The notes below the pieces were generated by a model. It did no database searches. It was not told the origin of the DNA and worked only from the letters and a program-made list of their open reading frames with translations. The translations under genes were made by a program, and so were the position numbers. A stretch of DNA of 29,027 bases from Victivallales bacterium (GTDB lineage: Bacteria > Verrucomicrobiota > Lentisphaeria > Oligosphaerales > Oligosphaeraceae). The stretch is taken from NCBI GenBank assembly GCA_017964325.1, contig JAGCSE010000239.1, positions 1 to 29,027 on the forward strand, read 5' to 3'. This document shows positions 1-8,318 of this stretch, piece after piece (position 1 is the first letter of the stretch; each line of letters starts with the position of its first letter).

Positions 1-27
1 AATCGTGACGATACCGATTGAATTTTA

Positions 28-128
28 AATTAACAATTAACAATTAACAATTAACAATTAACAATTAACAATTAACAATTAACAATTAACAATTAACAAT
101 TAACAATTAACAATTAACAATTAACAAT
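28..128. repeat. Heptanucleotide tandem array, unit AATTAAC, about 14.4 copies
   Basis: Uninterrupted period-7 repeat; every unit is identical over 101 bases. No ORF crosses it. The reverse complement of the same unit reappears at 388-419, so the two arrays face each other across about 260 bases. Copy number of such arrays commonly varies by slippage and may be wrong in a short-read assembly. Confidence 0.95.
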
Positions 129-158
129 GCCATGCCTTCATCTGTGATTTTCAAAAAC

Positions 159-191
159 AGCCTTGCCGAGAGTGGCCTCGACGGCAAGGCT
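159..191. other. Strong GC-rich hairpin in the mfd upstream region
   Basis: AGCCTTGCCG at 159-168 pairs perfectly with CGGCAAGGCT at 182-191, leaving a 13-base loop. There is no T-run after the stem on the + strand. On the minus strand the stem is preceded, not followed, by T residues, so it is not a standard intrinsic terminator either way. It overlaps a member of the dispersed repeat family described at 159-221. Confidence 0.7.
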
Positions 192-221
192 ATCCATGAA
201 AAAACAGTGTAATCTGTGTTT
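159..221 (-). repeat. Dispersed intergenic repeat, copy A
   Basis: Read on the minus strand this has ACACAGATTACACTG, a T-run with TTCATGGA, then GCCTTGCCGTCG. It closely matches copy D at 23743-23795 (CAGATTCACACGG, T-run, TTCATGGA, GCCTCGTCGCCG), and shorter relatives lie at 10504-10550 and 18915-18958. The remainder of the 1-425 gap (222-387) is AT-rich and shows no gene. Confidence 0.6.
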
Positions 222-387
222 CATTTCACCAGAATAATCGGAGAGTTTTGAAAATACCTAAATAATTAATAATTTACTAATTGTGATATTTTGATGAATA
301 ATTGGAAAATTGCAATGAGAAATGAAAGATGAAAGATGGACAATGGATAATAGACGGTGGATATTTGATGAGAAAATTCTATTCATT

Positions 388-419
388 AATTGTAAATTGT
401 TAATTGTTAATTGTTAATT
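388..419. repeat. Inverted counterpart of the AATTAAC array (unit AATTGTT)
   Basis: One degenerate unit (AATTGTA, 388-394) is followed by three exact AATTGTT units and a partial one. This is the reverse complement of the array at 28-128. It ends 6 bases before the mfd ATG at 426, so the repeat occupies the place where a ribosome-binding region would normally sit. Confidence 0.9.
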
Positions 420-425
420 CCAAGG

Positions 426-3400
426 ATGAGTGGTTGGCAAGATACATTCAAAAAGTGGGTTGCGGATGCGAAAATCCCGAAAGGCGCATTTCGCATGGAG
501 CTTCACGACTATGATCTGCTACCGCTTGCGTTGGCTCAATTGCTTGGACACCGCGAAGGCAGTCTTCTTGTCATTGCGGCGGACAGCGCAAGGGCAGATG
601 CCTTGAGTTCCGCATTGGACTCCTACATGAAACTGATGGGAGACAAGCGGTTGATTGTTCCGTTGCAGGAACTTGTGTTGGGAAAATACCAGTGGGTTCC
701 TGAAAACGAGGCGGGACGTTGCGCTGCATTGGAAGTGGCGTTGAAGGGGACGCCAGCCATTTTTCTGGCGACCGTTCCCGCCTTGCTTTCGAAGTGCATT
801 TCCCCAAAAGGCTTCCAGAAGCGGACATTTACGCTGAAAAAGGGCGATTCCATTGATTTGGAGGAATTGGTGAAACGCCTTGTTTCATTGGACTACGACA
901 ACGAGTTCGAAGTGCAGCAGCCAGGCGAATTTGCGCGTCGCGGGGGTATTCTGGACATCTATTCGCCGTTGTACGACACTCCTGTCCGTTTGGAGTTCTG
1001 GGGGGATGAAATCGACAGCATGAAATTCTTCATGCCGGACAGTCAGCGTTCCTTCAAGGATGTGGATGAAATCCGCATCGTGCCACGCGGCATGGCGGTC
1101 ATCGAGGCGGATGAGAAGGAGGAAGCTTGGGTGCGTGACTATTTCACGAATGACATCCCGTTCGTGCTTTGCGGGCCGGATCTGATTGAAGAGCATCTAC
1201 TTGCGTACAGCGAAGAAGATGTGCGGAATATCTGGAAAACGATGCTGGAGAAGGCCAAAGGCACGGTCAGCATGATTACGGAACCTGTGGAGACGACGGT
1301 GAAACGAAGGAGTGGCGGGGTGTCACGAGGCATTGGAGCCGTCACGTTGGGTGAAGAACTTTCCACATTGCTGCCAGAGATGGGCGACGGTGCGACACTA
1401 TGGCATTGGCAACAGCTGCGGGACAATCTTCTGCGTTGGAACCGAAGTGGTTATGAATTGGTTGCATGTTGCGGCGGAGAAGGTGAAACATCGCGTTTCA
1501 AAGAAATTCTAACAGAAGATCCCCAGACGAAGGATTTGCCGATTGCCATTGAAAATCTTTCGTTGAGCGGTGGCGTGATTTTGACGGACGTGAAGCTAGT
1601 GATGCTGAGCGACCATGAACTGTTCGGGCGTAAGTCCGTGCGACGCAGAAAGAAGCATCTGGAATACCGTCAAGACCAGTCGTTGCGGAATGCCATGGAG
1701 TTGGAGGACGGGAATCTAGCCGTCCATGTGGCGCATGGCATCTGCATCTACCATGGTGTCAAGACGTTGGAGCTTGCGGGAGAAATTCAGGAGGTCATTG
1801 AACTGGAGTTTGACGATGAGAAACGGCTGTATGTGCAGTTGGATCAGGTGAATCTTGTCAGCCGTTACATGGGGGCGGGCAAGACGACACCGTCGTTGAG
1901 CAAGCTGGGTGGTGTCGCATGGCGGAAGACGAAGGATGCGGCTGGAGCGGCCGCGTGGGATTTGGCGGCGGATATGCTACGGTTGGAGGCGATGCGGCAG
2001 CAGTCCGAAGGGCAGAGTTTCAAGCCGCAGGTGGAATGGGAACGGGCCTTTGTCGGGTCGTTTCCGTTTACGGAAACACCTGACCAGACGGCGGCGATCG
2101 AAGCCGTGCTGGCCGACATGGAGGATGAGAAGCCGATGGACAGGCTGCTGTGCGGCGACGTCGGTTACGGAAAGACGGAAGTTGCGATGCGGGCGGCATT
2201 TCGGGCTGTGCTGAACGGCAAGCAGGTCGCAGTGCTGGTGCCGACGACCGTACTGTGTCAACAGCATTACCAGTCATTTACAGACCGCATGGCGGGCTTT
2301 CCGATTATTATTGAGACGTTGAGCCGTTTTCGGACACACGCCGAACAGGAGGAAGTGCTTTCGAGAGCGGCGCGGGGTGAAGTCGATATTATCATCGGCA
2401 CCCATCGCCTTTTATCACAAGATGTTCAATTTGCGAGTCTTGGATTGCTCATCATCGATGAGGAACAGCGTTTTGGCGTGGCGGCGAAGCAGAAATTGAA
2501 GCAATTACGGGCTAATTTGGACATATTGACGATGACGGCGACACCGATTCCGCGCACGCTGTATTTCAGCATTTCCGGCATCAGAAATCTAAGCACGATC
2601 ATGACGGCACCGTCTGACCGTCTGCCCGTGACGACGATTGTTGCACAGTTCGACCAAGAGCTTATCCGCCAAGCTATTACGCGTGAGATGGAGCGCGGTG
2701 GGCAGGTGTTCTTCCTCTACAATCGCGTGCAGACGATCTATAAGATGGAGGAGATGGTGAATAAGTTGGTTCCTACTGCGCGGACGGTAGTTGCACATGG
2801 TCAGATGCCAGCGGGAAAGCTTGAAGACGTGATGACACAGTTTGTGAAAGGCGAATACGACGTACTCGTCTGCACAACGATTATCGAAAGCGGCGTTGAC
2901 ATTCCGAATGCTAATACTATAATAATAGAGCACGCAGATCGATTTGGTCTGTCGGAACTATACCAGCTTCGTGGTCGCGTAGGCCGTACGGACAGACAGG
3001 CGTTCGCCTATCTGTTGTTGCCGCCGATGGGAAGCCTGCCTGCCAACGCTCGCGAACGACTGGAGGCAATACGACGCTATACGCATCTTGGAGCAGGTTT
3101 CAAGTTGGCGTTGAGGGACTTGGAGATTCGTGGCGCAGGTAATATCTTGGGTACTGAGCAGAGCGGCCATATCGCGGCGGTGGGCTTCGAACTCTACTGT
3201 CAGTTGCTTAAAGAAGCTGTGGCAAGGCTTGGAGACAAAAAGGCATTGCTAACGCAACCAGTTGAAATGTCGTTTGATAAGGTGAGTTTTGCACTGGTGC
3301 CCACAAACGGCAGGACTGCATTGGGCATTCCCGCTGTGTATGTGGAAGACCAGCCCGCGCGGGTGGAATGTTTTCGGACGATGTCTCGCATGACGGAGCC

Positions 3401-3677
3401 TTCCGAGGTGGACCAGTATCGCCAAGAGTTGCGCGATCGTTTCGGACCGCTGCCCGATTGCGTCTCATATCTTCTTGATTACACGCGTGTAAGGATTCTT
3501 GCACAGAAAAATCGCATTTTGCGGCTCAACGTGCGGGACAGGAGGTTGATCATGGAGACGCGCAAAGGGCTTATACGCAATCAATTGAATGAAGTGCCGA
3601 CATTGTTCCACGCCGATGGCGCAGGGCAGTTGAAGGAAGTGGCGGATTATTTGGAAAATATGTTGAAACAATCTTGA
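426..3677 (+). CDS. mfd: Transcription-repair coupling factor Mfd
   Basis: ATP-driven DNA translocase that removes RNA polymerase stalled at lesions and recruits UvrA for nucleotide excision repair. Visible parts, in order: UvrB-like N-terminal region that would bind UvrA; RNA polymerase-interacting (CarD-like) segment near residues 425-490; helicase core with Walker A GDVGYGKT at 577-584, DEEQ box at 678-681, TATPIPRT at 704-711 and RGRVGR at 849-854; the translocation motif region (EIRGAGNILG) after it; and a C-terminal regulatory domain. At 1083 residues it is slightly short for the family (about 1150) but no domain seems missing. The ATG at 426 is preferred to the in-frame TTG at 411, which lies inside the heptamer repeat; AAGG sits only just upstream, so the start is not secured by a good Shine-Dalgarno. 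The next gene begins 12 bases after the stop. Confidence 0.97.
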   Translation: MSGWQDTFKKWVADAKIPKGAFRMELHDYDLLPLALAQLLGHREGSLLVIAADSARADALSSALDSYMKLMGDKRLIVPLQELVLGKYQWVPENEAGRCAALEVALKGTPAIFLATVPALLSKCISPKGFQKRTFTLKKGDSIDLEELVKRLVSLDYDNEFEVQQPGEFARRGGILDIYSPLYDTPVRLEFWGDEIDSMKFFMPDSQRSFKDVDEIRIVPRGMAVIEADEKEEAWVRDYFTNDIPFVLCGPDLIEEHLLAYSEEDVRNIWKTMLEKAKGTVSMITEPVETTVKRRSGGVSRGIGAVTLGEELSTLLPEMGDGATLWHWQQLRDNLLRWNRSGYELVACCGGEGETSRFKEILTEDPQTKDLPIAIENLSLSGGVILTDVKLVMLSDHELFGRKSVRRRKKHLEYRQDQSLRNAMELEDGNLAVHVAHGICIYHGVKTLELAGEIQEVIELEFDDEKRLYVQLDQVNLVSRYMGAGKTTPSLSKLGGVAWRKTKDAAGAAAWDLAADMLRLEAMRQQSEGQSFKPQVEWERAFVGSFPFTETPDQTAAIEAVLADMEDEKPMDRLLCGDVGYGKTEVAMRAAFRAVLNGKQVAVLVPTTVLCQQHYQSFTDRMAGFPIIIETLSRFRTHAEQEEVLSRAARGEVDIIIGTHRLLSQDVQFASLGLLIIDEEQRFGVAAKQKLKQLRANLDILTMTATPIPRTLYFSISGIRNLSTIMTAPSDRLPVTTIVAQFDQELIRQAITREMERGGQVFFLYNRVQTIYKMEEMVNKLVPTARTVVAHGQMPAGKLEDVMTQFVKGEYDVLVCTTIIESGVDIPNANTIIIEHADRFGLSELYQLRGRVGRTDRQAFAYLLLPPMGSLPANARERLEAIRRYTHLGAGFKLALRDLEIRGAGNILGTEQSGHIAAVGFELYCQLLKEAVARLGDKKALLTQPVEMSFDKVSFALVPTNGRTALGIPAVYVEDQPARVECFRTMSRMTEPSEVDQYRQELRDRFGPLPDCVSYLLDYTRVRILAQKNRILRLNVRDRRLIMETRKGLIRNQLNEVPTLFHADGAGQLKEVADYLENMLKQS

Positions 3678-3689
3678 TAATAAGTAGTT

Positions 3690-4238
3690 ATGGTTTATAT
3701 CTGGATGTTTTTCTGCCTGTCGGTATGCGGGATTATGGAGCTGATGCTTGGCATCAGTGGAATCCATGCTCCGCTGCTGCTGCTGGGGATGTTCTATTTC
3801 GGGGCGTTCAAGCAATGGCGCTTTGCGCTGTTTGCAGGGATGTTCATCGGCTGCATCGTGGAGCTGAGCTATGGGCGCTTTATTCCGATGTGCTTGTTAA
3901 CTATGCCTTTACTGACACTCTTTAGCAAATTCTGGCGTTGGATAGGCGGGACGATGGGAATGTTGCGGCAGTCGATTCCAGGGTTGCTTACGGGGGCGTT
4001 GGACGGCTTTTCATGCGTGTTGTTGAAAATGCAGGTCATGGGGACAACGGAAGGCTGTTGGCGGATGGTCTGGGTATCGGCGGCTGTTGGCTTCGTGCTT
4101 CTGCCATTGATGTGCGGGATATTTGACATGGTGGCGGGTTGGCTTGCATTGGGCCGTTTTACGCGCCTTTCGTCTGGACACCATGATGGGAATTTCTGGG
4201 AGGAGGAGGTTGACTACGATGAAGAGTTCATTGATTGA
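3690..4238 (+). CDS. MreD-like integral membrane protein
   Basis: A 182-residue hydrophobic protein with about four to five membrane segments (first near residues 2-22, others near 27-60, 64-80, 95-115 and 125-150) and an acidic tail rich in Glu and Asp. I see no diagnostic motif. The MreD-type assignment rests on size, topology and position: it is directly upstream of, and overlaps by 20 bases, the gene for the elongation penicillin-binding protein PBP2, a common arrangement for the rod-shape determinant MreD. MreB and MreC are not in the window. An unrelated small membrane protein remains possible. No convincing Shine-Dalgarno precedes the ATG at 3690. Confidence 0.6.
   Translation: MVYIWMFFCLSVCGIMELMLGISGIHAPLLLLGMFYFGAFKQWRFALFAGMFIGCIVELSYGRFIPMCLLTMPLLTLFSKFWRWIGGTMGMLRQSIPGLLTGALDGFSCVLLKMQVMGTTEGCWRMVWVSAAVGFVLLPLMCGIFDMVAGWLALGRFTRLSSGHHDGNFWEEEVDYDEEFID
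4201..4209 (+). promoter_or_regulatory. Shine-Dalgarno AGGAGGAGG that fixes the mrdA start
   Basis: AGGAGGAGG lies 9 bases before the ATG at 4219 and inside the end of the upstream membrane-protein gene. It decides against the longer in-frame start at 4123, whose extra 32 residues do not resemble a PBP2 N-terminus, and suggests translational coupling. Confidence 0.8.
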
Positions 4239-6036
4239 AATAGAGCGCGGAAAACGTGACAAAATGGAAAGGCGCATCCTATTTTGCGCCTTAGGGCTGA
4301 TTTTGCCACTGCTTCTGTTGCTTGTGCGGCTGTGGCAGATACAGGTTCTGGCGGGTACTGAATTTTCGTATGAAGCTCAATGCCAGACACTTCGTATGCT
4401 TCGCATAAGCCCTGTGCGCGGAAGCATCTACGACCGGGAGGGGAATTTACTCGTCAGAAACAAGGCGAATTACGACTTGGTATTCCACCTTTCGGAAATG
4501 CGTCAGGGGGGGGCGAAGCAGACATTGCAGCATGTCATGAAAGTGGCTGACGACTTTTCCAGAATATTGGGGCGTGAACACGGTCTTTCGGCGAATACAA
4601 TTCGCAACCGCTTGATTTCCAGAACATCCGAGCCTTTTATTGTGTTTAGCTATTTGACGGAGGGCGAACTTGCAAAGACGACGGAGATGTTTCCGATGCC
4701 GGCGGGCGTGGAAATTCGCGCACGGAATGGACGGGCGTATATGTATCCAGGGCTTGCGTCCCACATTTTAGGGCGGACTGGCTGGCATGTCGCTCGTTGG
4801 GAACGGCAGGGGGAGGATTACATCCAATCGTTCGCAATGCAGGAAATCATTGGTCTTACGGGACTTGAAAAACAATACAACACGGAGTTGACAGGCAGCA
4901 GCGGAGAGGAGATTCTGCAAGTTGACGCTAGCGGCTACCAGAAGGACAAGCTCTATGAGGTGCCTGCGCATAATGGGTATGATCTTCGCTTGTCGATAGA
5001 TATAAAAGGGCAGCAAATTGCCGAACGGCTACTGGATGGGCATTGCGGGGCATTCGTCGTCGTGGATGTGGAAACGGGGGGGGTGTTGGTGATGGCGTCC
5101 GCTCCGACGTATGATTTGTCGCATTGGTCAAAGGAGCTGTACGCGGATTTGATTGATAAGGAGAAGAATCCAGATATGCCGTTGTTCCACCGCGCTTTGG
5201 ACGGGCAGTATATGCCTGGGTCCATTTTTAAGCCGCTTGTCGGGCTGGCTGCGTTGGAAAGTGGTGCTATTCAACCAGATGAACATTATGACTGCATAGG
5301 GACGTTCCATCTGGGCAATCGCAAGATCGATTGCGCGAGTCGGGCCGTCCATGGCGATATCGACATCGTCGGCGGAATTACGATGTCGTGCAATGGCTTT
5401 TTCATCAATGCAGGACTGAAGACGGGCGTTGACAGAATGCAGTCGGTTTTGTGTAACGCTGGCATTGGCGAGAGGACGGAGATTGATTTTAAAGAAACCG
5501 TATCGGGCGTGCGGCCGAGTCGCGATATTTTATACAAACGCAGAAAGCGCAGTTGGCTGAAAGGTGATACGGCGTTGGCTTCCATTGGGCAGGGCGAAGT
5601 ATTGGTAACGCCATTGCAGGTGGCGATATACTGTGCGGCATTGGCGAACGGCGGACGGTTGCTCAGGCCGTATCTTGTTCAATCCGTGGTGGATGAGAAT
5701 GGCGCCTCCATTCATGAGGCGGCGACGATTGTGCGCCATCGGCTACCGGTGACGGAGGAGCATCTGGAGGTCATCCGCCGCGGGATGGAAGGTGCGGTGA
5801 TGGCTCCGCGCGGGAGCGCCAAGGTCATGCGGGACTGCGGGATGGCGGTTGCGGCGAAGACGGGCACGGCGGAAGTGCAGGGCAAGGATGGCAAATTCAA
5901 GAACACATGGATCATGTGTTACGGGCCGCTCTCGCATCCCAAATATTCGGTTGTCTGTTTGATTGAACGCGGGGCCTCCGGCGGACGGACGGCCGGTCCG
6001 CTTGCATCGCAGTTTTTGCAGGAATGGCTGGAATGA
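4219..6036 (+). CDS. mrdA: Penicillin-binding protein 2 (peptidoglycan D,D-transpeptidase)
   Basis: Class B penicillin-binding protein that cross-links peptidoglycan during cell elongation, anchored in the inner membrane with its catalytic part in the periplasm. The 605-residue protein has one N-terminal membrane helix (about residues 16-38). A dimerisation/pedestal region follows, including the typical RGSIYDREG stretch. The transpeptidase domain carries SIFK at 335-338 (nucleophile S335), SCN at 390-392 and KTG at 547-549. All three catalytic motifs are intact and properly ordered. It overlaps the MreD-like gene by 20 bases, consistent with an elongasome operon. PBP2 is preferred to PBP3/FtsI because of the neighbour and the overall layout, though sequence alone cannot fully separate them here. 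Confidence 0.93.
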   Translation: MKSSLIEIERGKRDKMERRILFCALGLILPLLLLLVRLWQIQVLAGTEFSYEAQCQTLRMLRISPVRGSIYDREGNLLVRNKANYDLVFHLSEMRQGGAKQTLQHVMKVADDFSRILGREHGLSANTIRNRLISRTSEPFIVFSYLTEGELAKTTEMFPMPAGVEIRARNGRAYMYPGLASHILGRTGWHVARWERQGEDYIQSFAMQEIIGLTGLEKQYNTELTGSSGEEILQVDASGYQKDKLYEVPAHNGYDLRLSIDIKGQQIAERLLDGHCGAFVVVDVETGGVLVMASAPTYDLSHWSKELYADLIDKEKNPDMPLFHRALDGQYMPGSIFKPLVGLAALESGAIQPDEHYDCIGTFHLGNRKIDCASRAVHGDIDIVGGITMSCNGFFINAGLKTGVDRMQSVLCNAGIGERTEIDFKETVSGVRPSRDILYKRRKRSWLKGDTALASIGQGEVLVTPLQVAIYCAALANGGRLLRPYLVQSVVDENGASIHEAATIVRHRLPVTEEHLEVIRRGMEGAVMAPRGSAKVMRDCGMAVAAKTGTAEVQGKDGKFKNTWIMCYGPLSHPKYSVVCLIERGASGGRTAGPLASQFLQEWLE

Positions 6037-6137
6037 TGAACGATTCGCATGTGAAACGGAATGCCAAAACGCCTCTAGAGGTTCTATGGGACAATGGGCG
6101 CTTCCGTCGTTTCAAGATCATAAATGGTTTTCAATAA
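6033..6137 (+). CDS. Possible 34-residue small ORF coupled to mrdA
   Basis: An ATG at 6033 overlaps the mrdA stop (ATGA arrangement) and opens a 34-codon frame rich in Arg, Lys and Asn, ending in TAA at 6135-6137. That TAA overlaps the TAAGGA that serves as ribosome-binding site for the deacetylase gene at 6149. Perfect end-to-start spacing on both sides is suggestive of a translated small ORF, but the peptide is not recognised and chance is quite possible. A 10-base palindrome CCTCTAGAGG (6072-6081) lies inside it. Confidence 0.3.
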   Translation: MMNDSHVKRNAKTPLEVLWDNGRFRRFKIINGFQ

Positions 6138-6148
6138 GGAAGATGATA

Positions 6149-6817
6149 ATGTCAGGAATCATTTGCTTTACATTTGATGATTGCGATGTGAAAGGCTGGA
6201 CGGCGGCGATTCCGCTGTTCGCGGAATATGACGCCCATGCACTGTTCTCCTTTTCAGGGATAATCGGTCCGGATGTCATTCGGTGCATGAAAGCCCTTGA
6301 AAATGCGGGACATAGCCTTGGTCTGCATACCGTCCACCATGCAAACGCTCCCGAATACATGGAGGCTCATGGCGTGCAGGCGTACTATGATGACGAAGTG
6401 GCTCCGCAGCTGAATGCTTGCCTTGCGGCGGGAGTCAGGCCGCGGCATTTCGCCTTTCCGAACAACCGCTTCAACGATGCGGCTCTGGAATTGCTGTCGC
6501 AGCATTTTAAATTCTTTCGGGCTGGTTGCGGAACGCTAGGGGGAGAAGCCATGTTCATGAAAACAAGTGATTTGCCGCCGAAAGACCATGTCATGCGCGG
6601 CGGTGGACTAGGAGAATATTATCATACGAAAACGGAAGATGTTCTGACGGCTATAGACCGTGCGGCAGAACGCGACGAATGTCTGACGTTTTTTTCTCAC
6701 GGTATTTCGGAAGGTGCGAAAGGCGTCAATATGCCGTTAGAGCTGCTGGTTGCCGCATTGGAACATGGGAAGAAGCGTGGCTGCCGCATGATCGGCTTCG
6801 ATGAGCTGCCGGAATAG
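6149..6817 (+). CDS. Polysaccharide deacetylase family protein (NodB-like)
   Basis: A 222-residue protein of the carbohydrate esterase 4/NodB homology type, which removes N-acetyl (or related) groups from sugars using a metal ion. Visible motif 1 is TFDD at residues 8-11 (catalytic base and metal-binding Asp). Motif 2, H-T-x-x-H, lies at 60-64 and supplies the two metal-binding His. A late His in FFSHGIS fits a C-terminal motif. There is no signal peptide, so action in the cytoplasm is likely; the substrate is unknown. Start choice: AAGGA at 6136-6140 is 8 bases before the ATG at 6149; a second ATG at 6143 is too close. A longer in-frame reading from 5963 would overlap mrdA and is unlike the family. 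Its position between mrdA and murF hints at an amino-sugar role, but that is inference. Confidence 0.82.
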   Translation: MSGIICFTFDDCDVKGWTAAIPLFAEYDAHALFSFSGIIGPDVIRCMKALENAGHSLGLHTVHHANAPEYMEAHGVQAYYDDEVAPQLNACLAAGVRPRHFAFPNNRFNDAALELLSQHFKFFRAGCGTLGGEAMFMKTSDLPPKDHVMRGGGLGEYYHTKTEDVLTAIDRAAERDECLTFFSHGISEGAKGVNMPLELLVAALEHGKKRGCRMIGFDELPE

Positions 6818-6851
6818 GCATCTGCTACTGAAGACGCGTGATGGCTTGATT

Positions 6852-6881
6852 TTGTCAAAATATGATATAAGTTTTTAAATT
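6852..6881 (+). promoter_or_regulatory. Candidate sigma70-type promoter for murF
   Basis: TTGTCA at 6852-6857 and TAAATT at 6876-6881 are 18 bases apart (17 if TTAAAT at 6875 is used). The same TAAATT -10 box occurs before both tRNA genes of this window. A start near 6888 would give a leader of about 30 bases. Confidence 0.4.
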
Positions 6882-6917
6882 TGGCTTTGTTGTCATGAAT
6901 TGAATGCAGGAGAAAAT

Positions 6918-8297
6918 ATGTCTGTTTGCTTTACAATAGATGAAATAGCTTCCGTTTGCGGTGGAAAATGGCTTTCCGAAGCGACGGCTAAGCAGGTGGA
7001 AGGCATCAATGACGACAGCCGCTCCATCGTGAAGGGAAATCTGTTTGTGGCGTTGAAGGGGGAACTGGCGGACGGTCATAAATATGTGTTAAATACGGCC
7101 CGTGCGGGGGCCGCCTGCCTGTTGGTTGAACGTGCGCCAATGGATGCTGAAATGTCTGAAATTAAGCAACTTGGCTGTGGTTGTCTGCTGGTGGAGGATA
7201 GTTGTCTCGCCTATCATAAATTGGCAATTGCCTATCGCCGCCGTTTCCCAAAGCTGCCAATAGTCGGCGTGACGGGAAGTTGCGGGAAGACAAGCACGAA
7301 GGAAATGGTCGCCGCTGTTTTGGAGAAAAAGTTTCCTGACCATGTCGTGAAGACGGTCGGCAATACGAACAATTTCTTTGGAGTGCCGCGTAACTTGTTC
7401 CGCATCAACGATGAAACGCAAGCGGCAGTCATTGAGATGGGAAGCAACAAGCAGGGGGAAATCGACCGTCTGGCCACGATGGTGGAGCCGACGGCGGGCA
7501 TCGTCTGCAACATCGGGGCGGCCCATCTGGAGTTCTTCCACGACCTGCGCGGCGTGGCGGAGGAAAAGGGCGATTTGTTCTTGCATACGCCTGAAAATGC
7601 GACGGTTGTGATGCCTGGCGAAGCGGTCGGGCTGGACATATTGAAACGTCATGCAGGAATGCGTCACATCCTGACATTCGGGAAAACAGTGGATTGCGAC
7701 GTGCGTGGCGAGTATCTTGGCTTGCGCGACGGCGGTTACGGTTTGAAAATCATTGAGAAGAAAAGCGGCCATTCCGTCGAGTTCACGTGGGGGTTGGGCG
7801 GTGCGCATCAGGCTGTCAACGCGGCAGGGGCGGCGGCAATCGGCCTGTCGTTTGGCATGTCGTTGGAGGAAATTGCGGATGGCTTGAAGGCGTGCGAACT
7901 GCCCGGAGCGCGCATGAAAGTTGAAAATATCAATGGAAGGCATTGGGTGAATGACTCTTACAACGCGAATCCTGACAGTATGAGGGCATCGTTGTCGTGG
8001 TTCAAGGAGATATCTGCGGCAGGAAAGAATCGTGTGTTGATTTTGGGAGACATGCTGGAATTGGGTGAAAACAGCGCGAATGCGCATGACGAATTACTGA
8101 AATGGGTCAGAAAGGAATTTCCGGAGGACAGGCTTGTGACGGTCGGCAAGCTGATGGCTCCGACATCAGAACTCCTTGGTTTGGAACATTATGTGACCTC
8201 AGATGATGCGAAGGCCGCATTGGCGGGAACGTTTGCGGAAGACGCATGGATTCTTTTGAAAGGCTCCAACAGCATCGGTCTTGGAAAAATCCTCTGA
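6918..8297 (+). CDS. murF: UDP-N-acetylmuramoyl-tripeptide:D-alanyl-D-alanine ligase MurF
   Basis: Cytoplasmic Mur ligase that adds D-Ala-D-Ala to the UDP-MurNAc-tripeptide, the last soluble step of peptidoglycan precursor synthesis. The 459-residue protein has the N-terminal UDP-substrate domain (DDSRSIVKGNLFVAL region), the ATP-binding P-loop GVTGSCGKTS at 117-126, the NTNNFFGVP stretch typical of MurF, and the C-terminal NDSYNANPDSM motif. Length is normal for the family. AGGAG at 6908-6912 sits 5 bases before ATG 6918; the upstream in-frame TTG at 6900 is not needed. An ABC ATPase gene follows after 21 bases and is probably co-transcribed. Confidence 0.96.
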   Translation: MSVCFTIDEIASVCGGKWLSEATAKQVEGINDDSRSIVKGNLFVALKGELADGHKYVLNTARAGAACLLVERAPMDAEMSEIKQLGCGCLLVEDSCLAYHKLAIAYRRRFPKLPIVGVTGSCGKTSTKEMVAAVLEKKFPDHVVKTVGNTNNFFGVPRNLFRINDETQAAVIEMGSNKQGEIDRLATMVEPTAGIVCNIGAAHLEFFHDLRGVAEEKGDLFLHTPENATVVMPGEAVGLDILKRHAGMRHILTFGKTVDCDVRGEYLGLRDGGYGLKIIEKKSGHSVEFTWGLGGAHQAVNAAGAAAIGLSFGMSLEEIADGLKACELPGARMKVENINGRHWVNDSYNANPDSMRASLSWFKEISAAGKNRVLILGDMLELGENSANAHDELLKWVRKEFPEDRLVTVGKLMAPTSELLGLEHYVTSDDAKAALAGTFAEDAWILLKGSNSIGLGKIL

Positions 8298-8318
8298 AAC
8301 GGCAGGAGAGAACGCAAG

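Noticed and set aside
28..128. CRISPR-like array
   Set aside because: The repeats are contiguous 7-base units without spacers, and no cas gene is in the window. The same holds for 23592-23640.
159..191. Intrinsic terminator of a gene upstream of the window
   Set aside because: The stem is strong but no T-run follows it on the + strand; it fits the dispersed repeat better.
4123..4218. N-terminal extension of mrdA
   Set aside because: AGGAGGAGG at 4201-4209 points to ATG 4219, and the extra residues lie over the membrane-protein gene in another frame and do not resemble PBP2.
5963..6148. N-terminal extension of the deacetylase
   Set aside because: It would overlap the mrdA 3' end and add about 62 low-similarity residues before the NodB start; the Shine-Dalgarno at 6136-6140 fits ATG 6149.
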